Below are positions 22,198 through 34,700 of a stretch of DNA of 64,000 nt, piece after piece (positions within the stretch are counted from its first letter, which is position 1; every line of letters begins with the position of its first letter). Origin of the DNA: Ophthalmolycus amberensis (taxonomy: Eukaryota > Chordata > Actinopteri > Perciformes > Zoarcidae); contig JAFEUB010000913.1 in assembly GCA_024529925.1 (NCBI GenBank), positions 124,001 to 188,000 on the forward strand, given 5' to 3'. Below the pieces are notes generated by a model. That model saw only the letters and a list, made by a program, of their open reading frames with translations, did not search any database and was not told where the DNA came from. The translations under genes and the position numbers were made by a program.

Positions 22198-25100
22198 ATG
22201 GACCAGTCGCTGTCTAGTGGGCGGGGCCATGTGAGCGTGCTCGGTTGTTTCCCGCCCTCTGTGGGCAGAGATGTTGCTGTTGCCATAGTGAAGCCCCTGA
22301 GAGCTGGCCTGGGAAACCCTGACACCCGCAGTCTGCTGCGCACAGACAGACAGGTGTGTGTGTGTGTGTGTGTGTGTATGACCTCTATGGAAACTTAAAT
22401 ACACACTCTGGTGTTGATATGTAATCAGTTCAGTGTTGGATGAACAATTGTAGTTGAGTGTAGAAATCATTCACTGGCCTCGACTGCCAGCTGCAGTCTG
22501 CACACCTGTATGCACGTGCTTAAAGGAACCAGTGTGTTGACACAACACAGTTCAACATCCCATCAAACTACGTCCTGCACAACAGTCCTACAGGTGAATC
22601 TACACAAACATAACGATCACGATTTATTACAGGATGGAGCCAAGTGTTCCTAATAAACTGGACACAGAACGTGGGAACTGAAATTACATCACGGCAGCGA
22701 GACGCTAACAATGATTGGTTAAGTTTGTTTTTTCAGGTGAAGTGGACGATGGAGGTGTTGTGCTACGGTTTGACTCTCCCATTGGACGGTGACGCCGTCA
22801 AACTCTGTGTAGACGTCTACACTGATTGGCTGATGGCCCTGGTTTCCCCGAGAGACTCCATCCCTCCTCCAATCAGCAGAGAGCCCAACCTGTACACCCA
22901 GAAGATCCTCCGAAGCCTGTACAGCCTGTTCCTGTCCAGGTAGACTGTCACACCTGGACTGAACCTCTGATGGACATCTCAACACCAGAACCCATGACTT
23001 TTAATGACCCTGTGACCTTTGATGAATGATTAGAAGGTTCCAGTGGAGTTTTAGGAGGTCCAACGGTGCATCAAGAGGCTCCTGTGGTGCATTCAGATGG
23101 TTAAACTTAAACTTAGAAGGTTCTAGTGGTCACAGAGGAGTCCCTAGAAGTCCTTCATTTGGTTGAAGGGTCCCTGTCTGAAGTTCAAATGGTTATTGAG
23201 TGGTTGCAATCATTGTTTTGGAGGTCCCAGTGGTCATTGAAGGGATTCTTGAATGATTATAGATTATATATATTGTCTTTTAGGAGATTAGGACTAGAGA
23301 CCCTTTATGTGGTTAGCTGCCACTGCCATGGCGCCCTGTGATGGCTGTATTCGTCTTTTGGGGGTTCTAGTGGCTCAGTCTCTGGTGGGTAGTTTATGTG
23401 ACTTTGTTCTATGCATCACTTTGTTTTTGTTTGTAACTGTAATATTAGAGAAGAGGGTTCTTGTAGGCGACTCAGAGTTTCTCTAGTCCCCTCGTGCCAA
23501 TGCATGGGTAGCATGCAGTGATAGCTGATGATATATATTCATGAAATCAACTTGTGTCTTCCTCGTCCCCCCTCGTCAGGTCGGACCAGGGGAGTCCGGT
23601 CTACATATCTCTCTGTCAGCAGGTGTTGTGTGCAGTTCAGTCGTTGGCCAGAGACAGCGCTGTGATGAGCAGAGACACCTGGGACACTCTACTGAACTTT
23701 CTGCTCTGCGTCAATCACACCATGCTCGCAAGAGGTGAGCCTGTGACCCCCGCCCATTTGTCTCCTCACCTGTCTGTCTCTCACGCACCTGTGTCTCTCT
23801 CATAGACCTGTCTCTATCTTTCACCTGTCTGTCTGTCTCCTGTCTTTATTCTCACTTGTTTCTCTCTCTCTCTCTCTCTGCAGCCGGTTTATATGATCAG
23901 TTATCTTACCTTTCTCTCTCAGAATCACCTTTATTGGCCAAATACTTGTGCACATACAAGGAGTTTGGCAGCGGTGGATATTTTGGTGTTAGAAGGCAAT
24001 TGACAGAGTGTTCGATGTTCAGTGTTCATCAAGGTGACGACCTGAGGGCAGAAGAAGAAACTGATCTTCCTGAAGTCCTCTCAACAGTTTTAAGAGCGTT
24101 CAGTTTCAGCTGATCACCTGTCTCCGTCTCTGCAGGCGGCGTGTCGGAGCAGCTGTCTCACCTGTCGATGGCGGTGCTGTTTGAGGTCTGGTTGCTGTCT
24201 TGCTCTCGGTGTTTTCCGTCTCACTCTCTGTGGCAGACGGGTCGACAGATGTTGAGCAGCTGCAGACATCAGGCCGCAGTGGTGGAGCAATGGAGCCGAG
24301 TCATAGCCGCCCTGACCTCCAGGTTCACAAACACACAAACAAACAAACTCTGTGATAAAATGAGAACTCTTCTTCCTGTAGTTCATTGTTTATATTTGTG
24401 TTGTATGTTCAGGTTGTTGCTGTTGACCTTCGGTCCGTCCTTCCCGCACTTTAAAGTCCCAGATGAAGACGCTGCTCTAATCCCTGAAGACATGGACGAA
24501 CACATAGTCCCTCAGACCTGGTTCAGGTTCCTGCACCTGCTCAGGTGAAGCCAAGGTGGCAACCTCCGGGTCTGAAAAGTGAAGCCAATGCTGAAGTGTC
24601 TTAAAACGTGCATTCTCTCTAATGTCCACCAGGGGGCGACTCCTCTGGTTGTATAGAAGTCTATGAGAAAATGACTCTACTTCTATCTTGATTTATTACC
24701 TCAGTAAACATTGTAAACATGAGTTTATGGTCTCAATCTCTAGTTTCAAGTCTTCTTCAATACAGCATGATGTTCATTTAGTACATTATGGTCTATTTAG
24801 AGTCAAACAGACCATAAAGCAGGGGATGCTTTAGGGCGGGGCGACTGTGATTGACAGGTCTCTACCAGAGATATATATATATTTATATTATTAGGCCAAT
24901 CACATCCCGAGATACTCTTAAATCTCTCTCTAACTTCAGTAAATCTCCTTTCAGTAACCCGGTGGATCTCAGTCGCCCCGTGGTTGTTGGTTCGACTCCT
25001 TCCTCCCATGAGGAGGCATCAAGAGGAGACAGTCAGCTGCCAAACATCTTCTTCAGAGCCATGAGAGGAGTCGGCACGCTGGTCGACGCCTTCCTGGGTA

Positions 25101-25717
25101 CACTGACCTCGGACCGCCACCTAACCTCTGACCCCTGGGTCAGGCAGTTAGATGTCTGGAACATTCGTCTTCACAGAGATCTCAGAGCAATCAGCTTAAC
25201 AAGTGGCTTAGACTACCATTCATTTGAAAAGCATGATATGAAAATGAAATTTCACAATAATGTGCTATTTCGTTAACTGGCATGAAGATGTAAAATCCGG
25301 GAAATAGTATTTACATATTTATTCATTTAGACTTTCTGACTTGTGTCCCAAATCATCAGCTTATAGACTTCCTTCCTTTCAGGTGGTCGCTGGTTTCACC
25401 TCTCCTTGAATATCAATGGAGATAAAGTCCATCACTGTCAACATTTAATCACATTGATGTTGTGATATCTGCATTCAAATGTGGTTTGCACACTCAAAGT
25501 GCTATATGTTAAGAGTAATGATGAGCTGATGATAATTTAATTTCACAGCCTATAAGTGTTATTTTTATTTGTGTAACTTTTGACTGTAACTTGTGTTTCT
25601 ACAGGTGTGACTGTGGTCAACAAAGAACCAACAGAGCAGCTTCTGCCAAGCACTGGTATACACACATATTATATATATATATATATATATATATAGTATA
25701 TACACACACACACACAC

Positions 25718-25771
<54 letters not shown>

Positions 25772-28700
25772 TGGTATACACTGTTGTTGTTTCTGCTGTT
25801 GTGGCAGTTTCTTTTGTTGCTGTGTTTCTCCAGGATTTGCAACAAGGATCCATTTCAGAGACCGGTTGCCTTCTCTCGGTAAATCAGATGAACCTAAACT
25901 GATCAGGTCAATCCGATCAATAAGATAATCAAAGTAGAATCCTCTGACAGCCGAACCAGAACCAGAACCAGACCTGGTCTGTTCTCTGTTGTACCCACGG
26001 GGCCAAATGTCTGGATTAAAGTTAATTTAATTGATAACATTGATTAAAACTAAACCGTCATTCTTACCTGACATTTGGTTTTTCAGTTTGAGAATGTTTG
26101 TTTTCCACCTCGTCTCCTCTCAGGCGTTGCTGTGACCAGGAGCCCGTTCAGAGACCGCCACCCTTCCCACGGTAAGCCCCGCCTACCTGCCTCCCTATCC
26201 ATATTTCATTAGTGGTTTCGATCTGTAGAAACACCTGTTCTCTGGTGTCCTCAGGTGTCTCTCGACCTCGTTCTGGCAGTGCCCCTCCCATCCCGGTGAA
26301 CATACTGAGCCTGCCCATCGCCCCTCCCTCCACCACCTCCCCCCCTCCACACAGCAAACGACTGAAACCTGTGAACGTTTCAAAGGCAACGAGCAAACCT
26401 CTTGCGGTACGACGTGTTTATTCGTGGAATTTTGGTATTTCCTAAAATATCCTCCCTTTTCCCTATAAGCCTCTTTACATAACGCTGTATCCGTCTGGTG
26501 ACATGACTCATTACCTGTCCGGATACAGGAATGTTTACCTGTCTGGGCACCTGCCTTTTTACGTCTCTGGGTAAATTACATTTTACCTGTCCGGATACAT
26601 GACTCATTACCTGTCCGGGTACATGACTCATTACCTGTCCGGGTACATGACTCATTACCTGTCCGGGTACATGACTCATTACCTGTCCGGGTACATGACT
26701 CATTACCTGTCCGGATACATGACTCATTACCTGTCCGGGTACATGACTCATTACCTGTCCGGGTACATGACTCACTACCTGTCCGGATACATGACTCACT
26801 ACCTGTCCGGGTACATGACTCATTACCTGTCCGGGTACATGACTCATTACCTGTCCGGGTACATGACTCATTACCTGTCCGGATACATGACTCACTACCT
26901 GTCCGGATACATGACTCACTACCTGTCCGGATACATGACTCACTACCTGTCCGGATACATGACTCACTACCTGTCCGGATACATGACTCACTACCTGTCC
27001 GGATACATGACTCACTACCTGTCCGGATACATGACTCACTACCTGTCCGGATACATGACTCATTACCTGTCCGGATACATGACTCATTACCTGTCCGGAT
27101 ACATGACTCATTACCTGTCCGGATACATGACTCATTACCTGTCCGGATACATGACTCACTACCTGTCCGGATACATGACTCATTACCTGTCCGGGTACAT
27201 GACTCACTACCTGTCCGGATACATGACTCACTACCTGTCCGGATACATGACTCACTACCTGTCCGGATACATGACTCACTACCTGTCCGGATACATGACT
27301 CATTACCTGTCCGGATACATGACTCATTACCTGTCCGGATACATGACTCATTACCTGTCCGGGTACATGACTCATTACCTGTCCGGGTACATGACTCATT
27401 ACCTGTCCGGATACATGACTCACTACCTGTCCGGATACATGACTCACTACCTGTCCGGATACATGACTCATTACCTGTCCGGGTACATGACTCATTACCT
27501 GTCCGGGTACATGACTCACTACCTGTCCGGGTACATGACTCATTACCTGTCCGGGTACATGACTCACTACCTGTCCGGATACATGACTCACTACCTGTCC
27601 GGATACATGACTCATTACCTGTCCGGGTACATGACTCATTACCTGTCCGGATACATGACTCACTACCTGTCCGGATACATGACTCACTACCTGTCCGGAT
27701 ACATGACTCATTACCTGTCCGGGTACATGACTCATTACCTGTCCGGGTACATGACTCACTACCTGTCCGGGTACATGACTCATTACCTGTCCGGGTACAT
27801 GACTCATTACCTGTCCGGATACATGACTCACTACCTGTCCGGATACATGACTCATTACCTGTCCGGGTACATGACTCATTACCTGTCCGGGTACATGACT
27901 CACTACCTGTCCGGGTACATGACTCATTACCTGTCCGGGTACATGACTCATTACCTGTCCGGATACATGACTCTTTACCTGTCCGGGAACATGACACTTT
28001 ACCTAGTTGCATGAATCTTTACCTGTCTAGATGCATGGATCTTTACCTAGTTGCATGACTCTTTACCTGTCTAGTTGCATGAATCTTTACCTGTCTAGTT
28101 GCATGAATCTTTACCTGTCCAGATGCATGGATCTTTACCTAGTTGCATGAATCTTTACCTGTCTAGTTGCATGAATCTTTACCTGTCTAGATGCATGGAT
28201 CTTTACCTAGTTGCATGAATCTTTACCTGTCTAGTTGCATGAATCTTTACCTGTCTAGATGCATGGATCTTTACCTAGTTGCATGACTCTTTACCTGTCT
28301 AGTTGCATGAATCTTTACCTGTCTAGATGCATGGATCTTTACCTAGTTGCATGACTCTTTACCTGTCTAGTTGCATGAATCTTTACCTGTCTAGTTGCAT
28401 GAATCTTTACCTGTCCAGATGCATGGATCTTTACCTGTACAGGTTCACTTCTTGTCCTGTATGTTTGAGCCATATTTCTTATGGGGCTTCATTCCTCTCT
28501 CCTCTCAGGCATCTTCCTCCCCCCATCACTGGAAGTTGTCCTCACCTCCTCCCCCCTCCCAACCCCCTCTGTGCTCCTCCCCCAGACCCTCCCCGTCCCC
28601 ACTCAGGTGTAACGTGGACTCCCTCCTTCACCTGTTCGGTGACTGGCTGTTTGATGCTGCTCTGTTCAACAGAGACTCTGGCCTGCCCAGTCAGTACTCT

Positions 28701-31700
28701 AATTACACATACTGCACACAGTACAACACATACTGCACACAGTACTATACATACTGCACACAGTACTATACATACTGCACACAGTACAACACATACTGCA
28801 CACACTACAACACATACTGCACACAGTACTATACATACTGCACACAGTACAACACATACTGCACACACTACAACACATACTGCACACAGTACTATACATA
28901 CTGCACACAGTACTAACACATACTGCACACACTACAACACATACTGCACACAGTACTATACATACTGCACACAGTACTATACATACTGCACACAGTACAA
29001 CACATACTGCACACAGTACTATACATACTGCACACAGTACAACACATACTGCACACAGTACAACACATACTGCACACAGTACTATACATACTGCACACAG
29101 TACAACACATACTGCACACAGTACAACACATACTGCACACAGTACTATACATACTGCACACAGTACAACACATACTGCCCACAGTACTATACATACTGCA
29201 CACAGTACAACACATACTGCACACAGTACTATACATACTGCACACAGTATAACACATACTGCACACAGTACTATACATACTGCACACAGTATAACACATA
29301 CTGCACACAGTACTATACATTCTGCACACAGTACTATACATACTGCACACAGTATAACACATACTGCACACAGTACTATACATTCTGCACACAGTACTAT
29401 ACATACTGCACACAGTACTATACATACTGCACACAGTACTAACACATACTGCACACAGTACTATACATACTGCACACAGTACTATACATACTGCACACAG
29501 TACTATACACATTACTGCACACAGTACTATACATACTGCACACAGTATAACACATACTGCACACAGTACTATACATTCTGCACACAGTACTATACATACT
29601 GCACACAGTACTATACATACTGCACACAGTATAACACATACTGCACACAGTACTATACATACTGCACACAGTATAACACATACTGCACACAGTACTATAC
29701 ATACTGCACACAGTACTAACACATACTGCACACAGTACTATACATTCTGCACACAGTATAACACATACTGCACACAGTACTATACATTCTGCACACAGTA
29801 TAACACATACTGCACACAGTACTATACATACTGCACACAGTACTATACATTCTGCACACAGTACTATACATACTGCACACAGTATAACACATACTGCACA
29901 CAGTACTATACATACTGCACACAGTATAACACATACTGCACACAGTACTATACATATGACACACATTACAGGTTCTTCATACACTGTGTAGTGTTACTGT
30001 CACCATTCACATGATAAACTCTCGTTGTGTCTTCTCCAGCCGGTCATGGTGATGTCACTGTGATGTCAGCGAGGTGGGCGGCTGGTAGAGCCGAGGCCTC
30101 TGGGACACTTTGCAGGATCTTCACCTGTAAGAAAACTGCAGAGGACATCCTGTCTGTCTACCTGTCCAGGTACATGTTTCTTTACCCGTCTTGGTACATC
30201 TCTGAGTACCTGTCCAGGTATATGTATCTGTACCTGTGTACATGTCCAGGTACATGTCTGAGTACCTGTCCAGGTACATGTTTCTTTACCCGTCTAGGTA
30301 CATGTCTGAGTACCTGTCCAGGTACATGTATCTGTACCTGTGTACATGTCCAGGTACATGTCTGTCTAGCTGTCCAGGTACATGTATCTGTACCTGTGTA
30401 CATGTCCAGGTACATGTCTGTCTAGCTGTCCAGGTACATGTATCTGTACCTGTGTACATGTCCAGGTACATGTCTGTCTAGCTGTCCAGGTACATGTATC
30501 TGTACCTGTGTACATGTCCAGGTACATGTCTGTCTAGCTGTCCAGGTACATGTATCTGTACCTGTGTACATGTCCAGGTACATGTCTGTCTAGCTGTCCA
30601 GGTACATGTATCTGTACCTGTGTACATGTCTGTCTACCTGTCCAGGTACATGTGTCTTAACACTTTTCCAGGTGCAGACCTCTCTGTACTACTATATAAT
30701 CTGGTGACAGTTGTTCTGTCTGTCTTTAGTTTGTAGTAAACTTCATCACATTTAAAACTTGTGTGTGTTCTTCTCTCCTCTGTCCAAACTTCAGGTTCTA
30801 CCTGGTTCTCCTTCAGGGTCTGCAGGTGTCGGAGGAAGTGTGTCCTCCTGTTCTGGCCTCCATCCTGCTGAACTCCACCTGTCTGTTCTGCTGTGACCTG
30901 AAAGGGGTCAACCTGCTGCTTCCCTCCTTCATCTCAGCTGTGGAGACAGTGCTGCTCGACAGGTACAATTACTGCAAATACCACAATCGCTGTGAATACT
31001 AGTATCATTACTGTAGACGCTACTTCTTTAAATACTTGTACTGCAGAACAGTTCTGCTGCTGTTGGCCTCACAGTCTAATGAAGCTCAGTGAGTCTCACC
31101 TGGGCCAGGTGACTCTGGACTGCTGAGATTTATAGTCTCTCGGTTCTGTTGTGATTGTTTTTTACAAAACATAATTAGAAGAAAATCTAGTGCTGGAATT
31201 TTTACAGTCAGGGGTCAGCAGACCCCCGCGTCTGACATCGCACAGACCCCCATGTCTCCAAGTCCATGTCTGAGTTGGACCCAGAACCCTGTGGGTACCG
31301 GCTTGTTTTACCAATGAGCCTCAAATCTCAGATATTTTACTTACGTAAAGTAGTAATACTTCGTCCCAAGTAAAAGTCATGCATTCAAAATTGTATAATT
31401 ATTGATGCATAAATGTGTTCATCACTTTAATTCTGTGGCTGTTAAAGGTGGAGCACATTACTTTATATACTGCTGGGTATTTTAATCGATCACATGTCTC
31501 TTGTCCAGAGACCTGTTGAGGTTTAAAGGTTTTGTGAGTCCGGTGGATTTGAGGCGAGCCTCCATCCTGGTCCTGCTGACCATGCTGCCCCTCCCTCTGC
31601 AGTTTGGATCCGTCCGATCAGACGTAAGCTTTTCTCACCCTTTTAAAAACCAACACACACACCTGTGCAAACCTGAGCTGGACCTCACAGGTGAAGTAAG

Positions 31701-34700
31701 AACATCCAATAATAACCACATACAGAGTAACAGTCAGCTGTGTGTGTGTGTGTGTGGATTCAGGTGTTATTGGACGGGCGGTTCAATGGTGACGATGTCC
31801 CAGGAGGTAGCTTCCTGTCTCTGAAGCCCCGCCTCATCGGTGTTCTGGTTGGAGCTCTGCAGACGGAGACAGACACCTCCAACACACAGATAATACTCGG
31901 TCAGTTACAGATCCTGATCATTCATTCGTTTGTTCGTTGTACTGTTCTTACTCTGTCTGACTTAATTGTTTTTATTTTGGCGGTCTCTACTGTGTTTACA
32001 CACTCAGAGCTCTGACAGTCTGAATGATTTCTGTTTTGTGTAGCGGCCATGTTGAACCTGGTTCAAGGACTCGGCTCTGATAAAGGCTGCAGGACAACCT
32101 CAGCAGGTGAATCCACTCACATATACTGACACCTACTGGAACTCTATTTTAAGAACAGATAAACATAATTAGATAACAGAAATAAATAACTATTTAATGT
32201 TTTAGGTCACTTTTTAGGTCGACTAGTAACCTTTTTATTCTGCCTATTTCGTGGCAACATCCATGAAATCAAATCATCAAATTCTGGTTCATGTCTTAAT
32301 ATTAAACATTCTCTCAATGATGGCAGGTGGTGCCAACAGGACTTTACACTGTTCCTGTGTTTTTTTTCTTTATTATCAGGAGAAATTAAAACACTTAAAA
32401 CATCTACTGTTGTTTCCAGGAAACTGAGTCCCAGCAAGGTGGAGCCAGATGGACCGGGGGACCCAGTGGACCCAGTGGACCCAGTGGACCCAGTGGACCC
32501 AGTGCAAATAGATGGACCAGAGGAACCGGAGGTTCATTTTGACGATGATTTTAATTAAGTTTAAATTAATTTCATAACATTGACTGTCATGTGATAGAAA
32601 TCTGAGAGCAACTATCTGATTGTGTGTGTGTGTGTGTGTGTGTTTGTGCGTTCTTGCTTGCGTTGCTATGGTAACCAGCCGTCCAGTCAGACGCAGCAGG
32701 GATCCTGTGGGTTCAGTTTGTGCGTCTGCTGACTCAGCGTCTGACGGCTCAGTGGAGGAATGACTCAGCAGTTTGTCTCTCTGCACTGGAAGTACTGGGA
32801 GGACTGGCTAAGGTGGACACACACACCTACACACACACACACACACACACAAAGACGCACACACACACACACAGAGACCCTAAACTAATTGTAAATGTTA
32901 CTGTGACCCACTCTCATCATCCTGCAGGTGGAGGTGAGTGTGGAAGAGAGTGAGAGGAGGCGAGCCGTCACTTCAGTCTGTTGTTACATCGTGTTTCAGT
33001 GCAGTCGTCCTCCTCCACTTCACTCCAGAGATCTGCACTCCATCATCGTCGCTGCGTTCTACTGTCTGAACGTCTGGTTATCTCAGCACCCCACCTTGCT
33101 CGACCACCAGGTAATTAACCAACAGGTAACAAACAGTAATGCAACTAGCAGCCATACAATGAACAGCCATGCAACTAACAACCATGCAACTAACAACCAT
33201 GCAACTAACAGCCATGCAACTAACAACCATGCAACTAACAACCATGCAACTAACAGCCATGCAACTAACAACCATGCAACTAACAGCCATGCAACTAACA
33301 GCCATGCAACTAACAGCCATGCAACTAACAGCCATGCAACTAACAACCATGCAACTAACAACCATGCAACTAACAGCCATGCAACTAACAACCATGCAAC
33401 TAACAACCATGCAACTAACAGCCATGCAACTAACAACCATGCAACTAACAGCCATGCAACTAACAGCCATGCAACTAACAACCATGCAACTAACAACCAT
33501 GCAACTAACAGCCATGCAACTAACAACCATGCAACTAACAACCATGCAACTAACAGCCATGCAACTAACAACCATGCAACTAACAGCCATGCAACTAACA
33601 GCCATGCAACTAACAGCCATGCAACTAACAGCCATGCAACTAACAGCCATGCAACTAACAACCATGCAACTAACAGCCATGCAACTAACAACCATGCAAC
33701 TAACAACCATGCAACTAACAGCCATGCAACTAACAACCATGCAACTAACAGCCATGCAACTAACAGCCATGCAACTAACAACCATGCAACTAACAACCAT
33801 GCAACTAACAGCCATGCAACTAACAACCATGCAACTAACAACCATGCAACTAACAGCCATGCAACTAACAACCATGCAACTAACAGCCATGCAACTAACA
33901 GCCATGCAACTAACAACCATGCAACTAACAGCCATGCAACTAACAGCCATGCAACTAACAACCATGCAACTAACAGCCATGCAACTAACAACCATGCAAC
34001 TAACAACCATGCAACTAACAACCATGCAACTCACAACCATGCAACTAACAACCATGCAACTAACAACCATGCAACTAACAGCCATGCAACTAACAGCCAT
34101 GCAACTAACAGCCATGCAACTAACAGCCAAGTAACTAACCAGCAGATAACAAACAGCCAGGAAACAAGCCGACAGGTAAAAAAACAGCCAGGAAAGTAAT
34201 CAACTGACCCGGCTGGTCTTATACCCAAGTTCTCCCACACAACTTCGCTCCTCTGGACCAGCTCTCAGTGACTTTTCCAATCTGATTGAAGACACTGGTA
34301 CTTGCCTAATGGCTCAAGCCTACATCCAGGACATGATCAAACCTTACACTCCTGCCATTCCACTGCGCTCTGCTCATGCACATCAGCTTGCTGCTCCCTC
34401 ACTATAAAAGGTAATTTACCGACCGGTAATTAACGAACCAGTAACTAACAGCCAGGTAACTAATCAATAGGTAACTAAATGTGTCAGAATTTTTACTGAA
34501 GGGAGGTGTTTAAGACCTTCAGCCAGAGGTTCCAAGTTCACCCTCACAACATTTTTGGGTTTAACTGGTTTGTCCGACAGCCTCCGCTGCCTACGGATCC
34601 AACTCACCACCACGTAGTGATCAGCTGGCAGCGCTTCTCCTCTCTTCACCCAAGTGTCCAAGACATACGGCTGCAGATCTGATGATACGACCAGAAAGTC

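Noticed and set aside
26380..28014. Very long open frames (about 470-520 codons) on both strands
   Set aside because: Entirely explained by a 24-bp repeat without stops. Frames exist simultaneously on both strands, and the region is inside a ralgapb intron between exons that join in phase.
28327..29984. Long Cys/Tyr/Thr-rich open frames
   Set aside because: Translation of the 21-bp minisatellite in several frames; intronic, with no splice or codon evidence.
33078..34199. Long Asn-His-Ala-Thr and Met-Gln-Leu-Thr repeat frames
   Set aside because: Translation of the 15-bp minisatellite after the donor at 33110; open on both strands, so not evidence of coding.
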